From: Planctomycetaceae bacterium
Lineage (GTDB): Bacteria; Planctomycetota; Planctomycetia; Pirellulales; Pirellulaceae
Length of the DNA stretch: 64,000 nt
Direction: 5' to 3'
NCBI GenBank assembly: GCA_016794985.1
Contig: JAEUIQ010000075.1
Coordinates: 124,001-188,000, forward strand
Shown: positions 9,074 through 19,898 of the stretch, piece after piece
How the letters are laid out: every line of letters begins with the position of its first letter
Position numbering within the stretch: position 1 is the stretch's first letter
Translations under genes and position numbers: made by a program
The notes under the pieces: model-generated
What the model was told of the DNA's origin: nothing
The model's input: the letters and a program-made list of their open reading frames with translations, nothing else
Database searches by the model: none

Positions 9074-9533
9074 TAAATCGTCCTACAAAGGAGTTGTCAC
9101 CGCTTGAACTTGAGGTTATCTCGTTAGGCAACGCCACTTTGATTCGGAAACACTGGAAATGGCGGGTTTTCCTAACTTAGTGCGCGGCGAGGCGCGAGCT
9201 GCCGTTTCATTCCTGGAATCACGCGCGGCTTGCGCTTCCCTGCTCATGAAAGTATCGCTGACCAACGAGGCAGCTCCACTCGCCAGAGCGCGTCAACCAT
9301 CAGTACGACCCCCAAGCTCTGCCGCGCATGGCTGCGGCAAATTGAACGTATGACACAGCAATAGCCGACAAACTGCTCGGGATCAAACGTCGTTCGATCT
9401 CGGTACTTGCGAAATTCGGAAGAGGTCCGGAGACAGATCTTCCGCCGCGACAGCCCACCATCATACTTGCAGAATTTGCCCAGTTCCATCAAGCCAAAAG
9501 GGTTTTCATTTGGCCCACCCGAATACTCGTTGA
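9074..9533. other. 460-base stretch with no recognised gene
   Basis: Between the kinase start and the amine-oxidase stop, both on the minus strand. It must contain the kinase promoter, but I see no convincing -35/-10 pair. Open frames of 60-80 codons on both strands have no recognisable features or good starts. Confidence 0.5.
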
Positions 9534-10907
9534 CTAATTGTCGATGATTTGCGCAGCGGCACGAAGTCCCGAAAGATAAGCCCCATGAGCTGTACCAAAG
9601 TACTCGTGATCGGTGGCTTCTCCCGCCAAGTACAGTTTGTCGGCAATTGGCTTGGCCAACTGACGTCTTAGTTTTGGATCGGCACCAACTGGATTAAAAG
9701 AATAAGACCCTAACGCCAAGGGGTCGGAAGCCCACCGAGTCACTTGATAATCGATGGGCGCTGGAATGTCGGGACCAAATAGATGTCGCAACGTCGCCAT
9801 GGCACTGGACACAATCTGTTGATCGGTCCACGCTTCAATCTCTCGCCCACGATCGGCAGCATTGAAACCGAGGAGCACGGGTGCTTTGATGGTCCTTGCG
9901 AAACTAACCCACTCGACCCACTCGCCATGCTTTACCGTGATGCATTCCAGCCAATCAACATCCTGCGGCCAAAAGACTCGGGGAAAACGCAGGTAGCATT
10001 TGTTCAAGACACCCATTTCCAGCTTCTGAATTGCGGAACGATAGGCGTTCGGCAAGGGAGGCGAAAATTCAACTTGCTCCGCCTTCAGCACCCCCAAGGG
10101 AAGCGTCAAGACCATTCGGTCGGCGGTAAACTCGCCCTTATTGGTCGTGACTCGCACTTGATCTTGGTTCCAATCAATTTGCTGCACGACTTGGTTGGTC
10201 TCGATTTTCAAACCGTCCGCCAAAAACTTGGTGATTTGATGATAGCCGCCAGGAAACAATCCGTCTTCGCCATCAAATTCTTCGGCGCTATCGAACCATT
10301 GGGCGGACATCCTTTCCACGCTGCCCGCATACTCTTGTTCCAAAGTGCTGCTGGCCAGGAAATTCACAAGCTGTCGCGTTTCAACATTGTCACCGAATCG
10401 AACTGCTACACGGTCAATGACTCGGCGAAGACTAACGTCTTGATCGGCATCTTGCGCGGACTCAATGGCAGATTCGAGCTGAATGCGAAGACGATCCAAT
10501 CGCTGCTCTTTTGCTTCCGCGATTTCTTGACCATCCACGTCATAGAGGCGATTGGACTCGTAGCTAGTTTCAATGATTTCCGCTTTCGCGCGCTTGGCCA
10601 ATTCGGTCAATGGATTGCCAACCAAACCGTGAATCCAACTGGCGCCAAGGTCTACCGGAATATCGGGCCATTTGTTACTCGTCCATAATCGCCCACCAAT
10701 CCGGTTGCGACCTTCCAAGACCACGACTTGAAAGCCGTGGTTTTGCAATTCGCGCGCCGCAGCCAGTCCCGCCAGCCCCGCACCGATGACGATAACTTGC
10801 TGCGACATTCTCTCGTTGCCTTCCCTAGCGCTCGCAGTCGCTCGGGATTTGGCATCTAGTCCGAAGCCTATGACCAGCAACAAGCGGAGCAGTGAACGAC
10901 GATCCAT
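9534..10907 (-). CDS. Flavin monoamine/polyamine oxidase-like FAD enzyme with Tat signal
   Basis: A 457-residue amine-oxidase-superfamily protein. The start is the ATG at 10907, giving MDRRSLLRLLL, a twin-arginine signal followed by a hydrophobic run, so export in folded, FAD-loaded form is likely. The dinucleotide-binding motif GAGLAG is at 42-47, the acidic residue ending the second strand is in VVLEGRNRIGGR, and the C-terminal FAD-binding signature is LYLAGEATDHEYFGTAHGA. These enzymes oxidise amines (polyamines, monoamines, amino acids) with release of hydrogen peroxide; the substrate here is unknown. It starts 9 bases after the stop of the lipoprotein gene, so the two form an operon. Confidence 0.88.
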   Translation of the reverse strand: MDRRSLLRLLLVIGFGLDAKSRATASAREGNERMSQQVIVIGAGLAGLAAARELQNHGFQVVVLEGRNRIGGRLWTSNKWPDIPVDLGASWIHGLVGNPLTELAKRAKAEIIETSYESNRLYDVDGQEIAEAKEQRLDRLRIQLESAIESAQDADQDVSLRRVIDRVAVRFGDNVETRQLVNFLASSTLEQEYAGSVERMSAQWFDSAEEFDGEDGLFPGGYHQITKFLADGLKIETNQVVQQIDWNQDQVRVTTNKGEFTADRMVLTLPLGVLKAEQVEFSPPLPNAYRSAIQKLEMGVLNKCYLRFPRVFWPQDVDWLECITVKHGEWVEWVSFARTIKAPVLLGFNAADRGREIEAWTDQQIVSSAMATLRHLFGPDIPAPIDYQVTRWASDPLALGSYSFNPVGADPKLRRQLAKPIADKLYLAGEATDHEYFGTAHGAYLSGLRAAAQIIDN

Positions 10908-10916
10908 CAATCATGC

Positions 10917-11456
10917 CTAAAAGGAACAGCCACACTCGCGAGCCGTTTCCGAGAACGACAGCGCACTCCTAAGGTATAGATCTTGCAATTTGTCGGCAAG
11001 TCGCTGTCCGTCCCCGGATCCGTTGGCAAACGGAGTTTTCGCGGCGAAGTTGGCTTCCATCAACTGTAACGCCTCTTCGATCTCATGGATGACGACACTC
11101 GGCTTGGCCACGGAGCCCGCATCAACGGGGTCGGGTAGGCTTCTTAACTTTTGCAAATGTCGTCGAATCTCAGCTGGCTCTAATTTCGATATCTCCGGAA
11201 CATCTGGCCCAAGCGCGGTGGCATATCCCGCATCATCGCGAAGCAGTTGAGCACCGAGAGTCAGCTTGACCAAGACGTACGTGCCGGACATTTTCCACTC
11301 CTCGCATTGACTTGCGTCTACTTGTTGATGCGACACTTGTTGTGTGGGAGAGCTGGAATCGCTGCTTGATGACTCCTGGCTTCGATTGGACTCGACGACA
11401 TTTTGGCAGCCAGCCATCAAAACCAATCCGAATACCAAGCATAACGTACGTTTCAT
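10917..11456 (-). CDS. Predicted lipoprotein of unknown function
   Basis: A 179-residue protein with a lipoprotein signal: MKRTLCLVFGLVLMAGC, with the lipobox Cys at residue 16. A Ser/Gln-rich linker (20-45) and a helical domain follow. The C-terminus has paired cysteines (ECGCSF), which could bind metal or form a disulfide. The start at 11456 is supported by GGAG about 9 bases upstream; a longer frame begins 13 codons earlier without a signal peptide. It leads the two-gene operon with the Tat-exported amine oxidase, suggesting a joint envelope role. I do not recognise the domain. Confidence 0.75.
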   Translation of the reverse strand: MKRTLCLVFGLVLMAGCQNVVESNRSQESSSSDSSSPTQQVSHQQVDASQCEEWKMSGTYVLVKLTLGAQLLRDDAGYATALGPDVPEISKLEPAEIRRHLQKLRSLPDPVDAGSVAKPSVVIHEIEEALQLMEANFAAKTPFANGSGDGQRLADKLQDLYLRSALSFSETARECGCSF

Positions 11457-11711
11457 GAAGAAATTCTCCAGAATGTTGGGCGAGTGCTGAATCAAATCCC
11501 GCGTTGGGGCCTACCTAAAACATAGGTCATTTTCGTTAGGTTGATCTCAACTTCTCTGGATTGGACACTCGGCCATCGCGGCGTATGGACCACCGCGGTT
11601 GGTTCTTAACGGTTGTGCCTGATTGGCCGTTCATTAGTTGCATTCGGTTTCGTTGCTGCAGATTTTCGAGCCTGCGGGTGCGTGATGTAGCACTTTGAAA
11701 ACCGATTGCGG

Positions 11712-12974
11712 CTATTTGAGCCTGTTCAGGCGTTCCATCTGCCGATGGATAAAGATGCGTTGGGGTTCCGAAGCGGCCAGGGCTGAGGCGTCGGTCCAAT
11801 GGCTCAAGGCCTTTTCGGGTTGTTCAAGCCGTTCATACATTTGGGCCATGCAACAATCCCACCATGGGCGAATCCGTTTGCGATCCACATCATCTAGTTC
11901 CAGCAACAATTTGGTGCCAACCAATGGCCCGTCGACATACGACCGAGCTACTGCAGCGTTCAAGCGAATCATCGGCGTCGCAAAACGCTGTCGCAGCATT
12001 TCGTAAAGGTTTGCGATCCGCGACCAATCGGTTTGAGAAAAGTCCACTGCCCGACAATGTTCCCAGGCAATCGCTGCTTCCAGGTGGAAGCGACTAAGTT
12101 CTGTTCCTTGGGCGGCGCGCTCCGCATAGGCCATGGCCTCCCGGATCAAGCCACCGTCCCACCGAGCTCGATCTTGTTCCGCCAAAAGCACGACCAATCC
12201 ATTCGTATCGATGCGGCCATACATTCTCGCTACATGCAGCAACAACAGCGCAGTGAATGCGTGGGCTTCTGGAGATCCGCACAGAGGGTGAGCAGCGACC
12301 ATCTTGGCTAACCGAATCGCTTCCCAACACAGGTCCAAGCGAATCGCGTTCTCGCCACTACTGGCGGCATAGCCTTCGTTAAAAATCAGGTAAATCGTTG
12401 AGAGAACCGCCGGCAATCGTTCAACAATGGCGGTTGGGCTTAAGTCGCTGAACTCAAGTTGATGCTCGCGCAGTTTTTCCTTGGCCCGAGACAATCGCTT
12501 TTCCACGGTTGCCAAACTCGTTTGTAACCCACTCGCGATTTCGTGAATTCCAAAACCGCTGACCGTTTTGAGGGCCAAAGCCACTTGCGATTCGATGGCA
12601 ATTACGGGATGGCAACAGAGAAAAAAGAGTCGCAAAGTTTCGTCGCCGATCTCCGAATCGAGCTCCAGCAACCGCAGTGGTTCGCGCGAGCAATCGTCCG
12701 AGCGACTACATGCCGCCTCGGAATATTCGTCCGCTAACTTCTGTCGGCGCAATGAATCGATCGCCAAGTTTTTTGCAGTGCGAAACAACCAAGCGGTCGG
12801 ATCAGACGGCGTCCCAGAGCGTGGCCAAGTGACCAACGCTCGGGACATTGCCGATTGGACGACATCCTCGGCTAGTTCGAGATTTCGGACGCCCAAATCC
12901 CGAGTTAGCAAGGCCACCAATCGTCCGTACTCGTGGCGAAAAAAGTGTTCCACCAACTCGGAAGACGAATTCAC
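11712..12974 (-). CDS. ECF sigma factor of the ECF42 type (sigma-70 with C-terminal TPR-like domain)
   Basis: A 420-residue protein: sigma region 2 at about 8-80, region 4 at about 105-165 (GIHEIASGLQTSLATVEKRLSRAKEKLREH), then a long helical extension (180-415) with LIFNEGYAASSG, the hallmark of DUF6596-type sigma factors. ECF42 members have no anti-sigma factor, carry this TPR-like extension and sit next to YciI/DGPF proteins. The neighbour is exactly that: the YciI gene ends two bases before the GTG start here (TAA-TC-GTG), so the two are translationally linked. The stimulus is unknown; in studied cases the sigma factor drives its own DGPF gene. Confidence 0.93.
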   Translation of the reverse strand: MNSSSELVEHFFRHEYGRLVALLTRDLGVRNLELAEDVVQSAMSRALVTWPRSGTPSDPTAWLFRTAKNLAIDSLRRQKLADEYSEAACSRSDDCSREPLRLLELDSEIGDETLRLFFLCCHPVIAIESQVALALKTVSGFGIHEIASGLQTSLATVEKRLSRAKEKLREHQLEFSDLSPTAIVERLPAVLSTIYLIFNEGYAASSGENAIRLDLCWEAIRLAKMVAAHPLCGSPEAHAFTALLLLHVARMYGRIDTNGLVVLLAEQDRARWDGGLIREAMAYAERAAQGTELSRFHLEAAIAWEHCRAVDFSQTDWSRIANLYEMLRQRFATPMIRLNAAVARSYVDGPLVGTKLLLELDDVDRKRIRPWWDCCMAQMYERLEQPEKALSHWTDASALAASEPQRIFIHRQMERLNRLK

Positions 12975-12976
12975 GA

Positions 12977-13318
12977 TTACACGTAACCGGCAAACTCGCG
13001 GATTTCGATTGCACCACCGATTACGGCGATGGGGCAGTGCTTCGCAACCTCAACGGCCTCGTCATACGAAGCGGCCGAAACAACCGAGAATCCCCCGATC
13101 ATTTCTTTGGCTTCGACGTATGGGCCATCCGCGACCACCCCACCCGGCTGCAAAACTCTTCCTGTTGGCAAAAGGCCGTCGCCCATATCCACAATCTTGC
13201 CTTCGAATTGTTTGAACCAACCGTCCCATAGCTTGAGGAACTCCTGCATTTCTTCCGGGGAAGGCTGTGGTTGTTGGGAATCGACAGCATCGCGATAAAT
13301 CAGCAAATACTTGGGCAT
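12977..13318 (-). CDS. YciI-family DGPF-motif protein (ECF42 partner)
   Basis: A 113-residue protein starting MPKYLLIYRDA, with the family motif VADGPYVEAKEMIGGFSVV near residues 65-83 and the usual conserved EIREF near the end. The fold is a ferredoxin-like dimer related to YciI. DGPF proteins accompany ECF42 sigma factors and are thought to be co-regulated or regulatory partners; no biochemical activity is established. The start is supported by AGGAG 6 bases upstream. It is the first gene of the pair, so the promoter must lie between 13319 and 13575, shared with the divergent SRPBCC gene. Confidence 0.92.
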   Translation of the reverse strand: MPKYLLIYRDAVDSQQPQPSPEEMQEFLKLWDGWFKQFEGKIVDMGDGLLPTGRVLQPGGVVADGPYVEAKEMIGGFSVVSAASYDEAVEVAKHCPIAVIGGAIEIREFAGYV

Positions 13319-13575
13319 TCTAGGCTCCTGGTCAAAAAACGGAAAACGGGAAAACCAAGCCGTTCACGGGATTCTTAAAGGGTTCCAGTGAGTGGCTTCC
13401 AGTATAACGACGAACGAAGCCGCCCATTCCGGACAGGGAAATATTTTTTTCGTTAACGCAAACACTGTCATGTCGGCAGTTGTTAAGATAAATCGATCCG
13501 AGAACCCTGGCCTGAGGTGCTTCCCACTGTTGGCCCAAGTTCGATTTTTCTGTGGACTTACGGAAACCCTACCAC

Positions 13576-14511
13576 ATGCCAGCCTATCAAGTATCTCGAT
13601 CTGTCGAAATCCAATGCGATCCTGAGCAGGCCTTCGAGGCCGTCTCAAACTATAGAACTTGGACGACTTGGTCACCATGGCTGATCGCAGAACCCGAAGC
13701 GAAAGTTACGATTTCGCAGAATGCATCGTCGATTGGCTCGACATACGCTTGGGACGGCAAGGTGACCGGTGCCGGTGAGTTGGAACATCAAGTCTTGGAG
13801 CGGGGCAAACGAATTGAAGACGAACTACGGTTCAAGCGTCCCTTTAAAACCGTTTGTCAGACGTCGTTTCATTTTGCGCCGTCGAGATTTGGTACCAAAG
13901 TCACTTGGAACATGAATGCGAAGTTGCCTTGGTTCATGTTCTGGATGATCCCGATGATGAAGACCTTTATCGCCATGGACTACCAGCGCGGCCTGGCGAT
14001 GCTAAAGGATTGGATTGAAACCGGCAGCATTCCCTCTCGGTGTTCGGTTCATGGAAAGAAGAGCATCGGTCCGGTCCGGATGGCCGGAGTTGTCGGGCGT
14101 TGCTCGGTTTTCGATGTCGGCTCATCTATGGAGCAGGCCTTCGAACAAGCGAGGTCCGAATTTCGGCGATTGGGGCTTCCGAGTGAAGGCGAGATGATTT
14201 CAGTCTATACGAGGTTTCGCATGGGAGCTGGCGAGTTTGAATACATCAGTGGTTGGATGATTCCTCCGGCGGTGGAAGTGAAATCGCCGCGACTGAAGGT
14301 TTGGACACTTCCGGCTGGTCCAGCCTTTCAAGTGGACCATGTGGGGAGCTACCGTCACCTGGGCAACGGTTGGGGTGTCGCCAATCAACTTGTTCGGCAC
14401 CAGAAGCTCAAGCAGCAACGGACCGGAACATTCGAGATTTATCGTACTACTCCGCCCGACACTCCCGAGGACGAATTCTTGACGGAAATCTATTTGCCGT
14501 TGCGACAGTGA
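13576..14511 (+). CDS. SRPBCC domain fused to a GyrI-like small-molecule-binding domain
   Basis: A 311-residue protein. Residues 1-150 form a polyketide-cyclase/SRPBCC domain (YQVSRSVEIQCDPEQAF, then WSPWL) that binds hydrophobic ligands. Residues about 155-310 form a GyrI/SOUL-type domain (AFQVDHVGSYRHLG and EIYLPL at the end) that binds small molecules in BmrR-like regulators. There is no DNA-binding domain, so it is probably a ligand sensor, carrier or enzyme. It is divergent from the ECF42 module, with a 257-base shared upstream region, and could be one of its targets; this is inference. Convergent with katG through a hairpin. Confidence 0.85.
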   Translation: MPAYQVSRSVEIQCDPEQAFEAVSNYRTWTTWSPWLIAEPEAKVTISQNASSIGSTYAWDGKVTGAGELEHQVLERGKRIEDELRFKRPFKTVCQTSFHFAPSRFGTKVTWNMNAKLPWFMFWMIPMMKTFIAMDYQRGLAMLKDWIETGSIPSRCSVHGKKSIGPVRMAGVVGRCSVFDVGSSMEQAFEQARSEFRRLGLPSEGEMISVYTRFRMGAGEFEYISGWMIPPAVEVKSPRLKVWTLPAGPAFQVDHVGSYRHLGNGWGVANQLVRHQKLKQQRTGTFEIYRTTPPDTPEDEFLTEIYLPLRQ

Positions 14512-14599
14512 CGAAGAAGACAGTTTGTTCCGCAAACAGGCACCAAAAGTTCTTTGGGGTGCGCTGTGGTGGCTGGGGTAACTCGAAAAGCCAACAGGC

Positions 14600-14628
14600 G
14601 TAGAGCCAGTTCAACGAACTGGCTCTAC
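14600..14628. terminator. 13-bp perfect hairpin between convergent genes
   Basis: GTAGAGCCAGTTC and GAACTGGCTCTAC form a perfect 13-bp stem with a three-base loop. It lies between the stops of the SRPBCC-GyrI gene and katG, so it could terminate both. There is no strong T-run on either side. Confidence 0.55.
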
Positions 14629-14680
14629 TCAACGATTGTCGTCGGTCACGTTCCTTGGTAACCCGAGGACGGCTTGCTGA

Positions 14681-17089
<2,409 letters not shown>

Positions 17090-17161
17090 TCACCACCCTG
17101 GGCCTGCCCAGGGGCCACATTCGTACTGCCATCCACCCGAAATTATTCCCTGACGTTATCT

Positions 17162-17180
17162 ATAAATCCAATGTATTTAT
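17162..17180. promoter_or_regulatory. AT-rich dyad in the katG-oxyR intergenic region (candidate OxyR site)
   Basis: ATAAAT-N7-ATTTAT is a perfect inverted repeat of the T-N11-A type used by LysR regulators, in a region containing further ATA/TAT elements spaced about one helical turn apart. It lies 97 bases from the katG start and 63 from the oxyR start, a fitting place for a site that activates one gene and represses the other. Match to the tandem OxyR consensus is partial. Confidence 0.55.
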
Positions 17181-17242
17181 CGTATAATTGCCATAATTGG
17201 AATGCATCGAATTCCCGCCCCGTTAGAAAGTGAGCTTCGACC

Positions 17243-18130
17243 ATGGAGTTGGACCAATTACGATATTTTTTACGAGTTGCCGAAACAAAGAGCTTTACTC
17301 GAGCTGCCGAGTTGTTGATCGTATCCCAACCTGCATTAAGCCGTTCCGTACAAAAACTAGAAGAAGAACTGGGTGTACCACTGCTCGTTCGCAAGTCTCG
17401 TTCTCTGGAACTCAGCGATGCCGGCGAAAAATTTAAGTCGCGGGCCGAGCAAATCTTGGCCTTGGTTGATGAGACAAAAATACAGTTGACCGACGACGGT
17501 AAGAAGGGCCGCATTCGAATCGGAGCTATTCCGACCATCGCCCCCTATTTCCTACCGGCATTCCTACGCACCTTCGCCAAACGATTTCCGCAGGCAATTT
17601 CAGCAGTGTATGAAGACACCACCAAGAATTTACTACATCAGATCGCTCAAGGAGAAATTGATCTCGCCGTGTTGGCATTGCCAGTGAGTGAAAAGCACCT
17701 TGAGGTCCAGAGTCTGTTTGACGAAGAGCTTTTGGTCGCATTGCCACGAGATCATGCCTTGTGCGAGAAAAGTCAGCTTCGCCTGAAGGATCTCGAAGAA
17801 GTGCCATTTGTGATGCTGGATGAGCCACATTGCTTGTCCGACACGATTCTTTCCTTCTGCCGCAGTCGCTCGTTGCAACCAGTTGTCGTGGGACGGACCA
17901 ATCAACTATCCACGGTACAAGAGTTGGTTTCGTTGAATCATGGCATTTCAATGGTGCCAAAAATGGCCGAGCAGTTGGATCATGCCAAGACACGAGTCTA
18001 TCGTTCTCTGGCTGGGCCGCCGCTAAAGCGTACTATTGGCGTCGTTTGGGATCCTCATCGGTTCCAAAGCCGCTTGGTAAAAAACACCCTGGCGGTGCTA
18101 CGCGAGCATTGCCATTCTTTAGAGAATTAG
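17243..18130 (+). CDS. oxyR: LysR-family peroxide sensor OxyR
   Basis: A 295-residue LysR regulator with the N-terminal helix-turn-helix (residues 1-60, SFTRAAELLIVSQPALSRSVQKLEEELG) and a periplasmic-binding-like sensor domain (90-290). The redox motif HCLSDTILSFC places Cys197 and Cys206 nine residues apart, as for the peroxidatic and resolving cysteines of E. coli OxyR (C199/C208 in a HCL-x-D-x4-FC context). This distinguishes it from generic LysR proteins. It is divergent from katG with a 177-base intergenic region. It should activate katG on peroxide stress. Confidence 0.93.
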   Translation: MELDQLRYFLRVAETKSFTRAAELLIVSQPALSRSVQKLEEELGVPLLVRKSRSLELSDAGEKFKSRAEQILALVDETKIQLTDDGKKGRIRIGAIPTIAPYFLPAFLRTFAKRFPQAISAVYEDTTKNLLHQIAQGEIDLAVLALPVSEKHLEVQSLFDEELLVALPRDHALCEKSQLRLKDLEEVPFVMLDEPHCLSDTILSFCRSRSLQPVVVGRTNQLSTVQELVSLNHGISMVPKMAEQLDHAKTRVYRSLAGPPLKRTIGVVWDPHRFQSRLVKNTLAVLREHCHSLEN

Positions 18131-18246
18131 TTTGTCGGCAATCTTGAACTCGGCGCAGTGACGCTGACCAAAACCGGACCGCAAGGCAACGCCATGAATC
18201 ATATGCCGGGTCGAACATAGTCCAGAATCGGCCGCAACAAACCTCG

Positions 18247-18270
18247 TCGGTGGGAGCGAGCCACCGGTTA
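18247..18270. repeat. GC-rich palindromic intergenic repeat (CGGTGG..GCCACCGG family)
   Basis: CGGTGGGAGCGAGCCACCGG can fold on itself and matches two further copies near 50043 and 50209 in this window (ACCGGTGGCT-GCGC-ACCGGC). It lies in the 274-base gap between the stops of oxyR and the ATP-grasp gene. REP-like elements of this look occur in planctomycete genomes. Confidence 0.5.
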
Positions 18271-18404
18271 CAATTCCCCTACTCATCTGGAAAGGCCGCG
18301 AAGGCCGAGACAAATGCAAAAAAAAGCTTCGCAGCGTTGAACACGAGGGATGCTAGAAATCGGGGTGAAGTCTCCCAACCAAACGTCTTCCTTGGAAAAA
18401 GGCA

Positions 18405-19883
18405 CTATGAATTTGGCGGCGCAAATCGCCAATGCCGGTGCAGGTTGTAAGAGGATGTCAGACGCGGGTTTACTTCAATCAACGTCGCATGCTCCGGCGT
18501 CGCAGCAACAAAGTCGATTCCAAACCATCCAAGCAGTGATTGACGTTGCCCTCGATTCATCCCCCCAGCAAATTGCTCCCACAACAACCGACTCGATCCG
18601 GTTGTAAGTAGGTTAGGAACAAATTCGGAGCCTTGGTATGTCACTGTTTCAATCTTAGAGACAAGCGCCTGAAACGCGGGTGGAATGGCGATCGATCGAA
18701 ATTGCAGATTCTGTCGGCACGGCGGAAAGCACCACCATCCGCGTGGTGTCGCTAAGATCAACAAGCTGCCCGGTTCGCCATCAATCCAGGGAGACCATAA
18801 CAGACGTTGTTTGCCGAGCGTCTCACCAGGTATTTCCTCTCGAAGCTGTGCTATTGTTTGTCTTGCTACATCAAAGTCTGCAATGGGAGTCCGGAGAGTA
18901 ATCCGCCAAACATCACTGCCACCGCAACGATCGTTCGGTTTCAATGCCCACACGTTTGCGGCTCGCAAATGCTGTGCATACCATTGGGCCGCTGTCGATT
19001 CCCCAAAAGTGTTTTCATTTTTCGTGTTAGTATCGAGTGGAAAAAACTTCCAATCAGGCTGCTCGGGAACCACAAGCAAGCTTGGGACTTGCGTCGAGTT
19101 AACTTTGTCTTCGGCCTGCGTTATCCCAGTTAGCGGCCATCCCAACACCTTGTTGGCCAAGGGCCCTAAGGCCGAGAGCCACTTTTGCATGTCGGGCTGA
19201 GGAGCAATCAACACCGCCGCGTCAGCTGCCGCAACTTCCAACCGCAACTGCTTTACCAATTCGCGTGGGTTCTTCACGCAAATGGTTTCTAGCATTACAT
19301 CAGATGTCCTACAAATTTTATTTGTTTCGCAATGGTTTGACGCACCTGATATCGAATGAACATCCCAACGCATCGGGCCATCCAGTGTGACTTTTAAGGA
19401 AGACTTTCGCTCGCAAGTTTCCGGATCCCAGCACTCGACAAAACCGACGGCGACTTGATCACCATTCTCGAAACTCGAGTTTTGCGAACACTCGCAACTG
19501 CCGTGGCATGGACAATCGCTGGCAAATTCAACCGAAGACGAAAGTTCATCCCGGAAGACACGAACGGATGATTGAATTGTCAGTGAAGCCGAATTCACTG
19601 GAAGATAACTCGATAACAAAGAGCCCAACATCCAAGCAGTGCATTGTTGGCCCACGCTTGGTCCGATTTTAGCTATCCGAAGATCCTTGGTCGTGTCGCT
19701 TGCATTGGAACGCAGCCAGGACAACGCCTTAGCGCAATCGGCTTGCAGTCCAGCGACCATATTTTGTGCTTCTCGTACCAGAGATGTCGATGGCGGAAGC
19801 TGGGGGACAGAGAAGGCAGAAGGCGGAGTTTCAAAAAAACTGAGCCCGCCCGCCGTTACGGCCTCGAAGATCACAACTCGCAC
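18405..19883 (-). CDS. ATP-grasp ligase resembling methanofuran-pathway MfnD, with Cys-rich insert
   Basis: A 492-residue protein. The N-terminus MRVVIFEAVTAGGL is typical of ATP-grasp proteins related to tyramine-glutamate ligase (MfnD) and the ATP-grasp genes of methylotroph C1 clusters. The ATP-binding Lys is in KPNDRCGGSD (315-324), the central WIDGEPGS at about 366, and the metal-binding Asn-containing motif is EVNPRLTSSY (470-479). Between about 95 and 200 there is an unusual insert with CPCHGSCEC (124-132) and other Cys/His pairs, a possible metal site. The start is a GTG at 19883 without a strong binding site, 15 bases after the M50-like gene. Assignment to cofactor synthesis rests on family resemblance and the nearby fhcA. 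Confidence 0.75.
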   Translation of the reverse strand: MRVVIFEAVTAGGLSFFETPPSAFSVPQLPPSTSLVREAQNMVAGLQADCAKALSWLRSNASDTTKDLRIAKIGPSVGQQCTAWMLGSLLSSYLPVNSASLTIQSSVRVFRDELSSSVEFASDCPCHGSCECSQNSSFENGDQVAVGFVECWDPETCERKSSLKVTLDGPMRWDVHSISGASNHCETNKICRTSDVMLETICVKNPRELVKQLRLEVAAADAAVLIAPQPDMQKWLSALGPLANKVLGWPLTGITQAEDKVNSTQVPSLLVVPEQPDWKFFPLDTNTKNENTFGESTAAQWYAQHLRAANVWALKPNDRCGGSDVWRITLRTPIADFDVARQTIAQLREEIPGETLGKQRLLWSPWIDGEPGSLLILATPRGWWCFPPCRQNLQFRSIAIPPAFQALVSKIETVTYQGSEFVPNLLTTGSSRLLWEQFAGGMNRGQRQSLLGWFGIDFVAATPEHATLIEVNPRLTSSYNLHRHWRFAPPNS

Positions 19884-19898
19884 AGAGGATCGTCCGAA

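Noticed and set aside
9244-9492. 82-codon open frame on the minus strand in the gap above the amine oxidase
   Set aside because: No recognisable domain or ribosome site; no support.
9783-10688. 301-codon open frame on the plus strand
   Set aside because: Antisense to the amine-oxidase gene, which has full FAD motifs; the frame has no family features.
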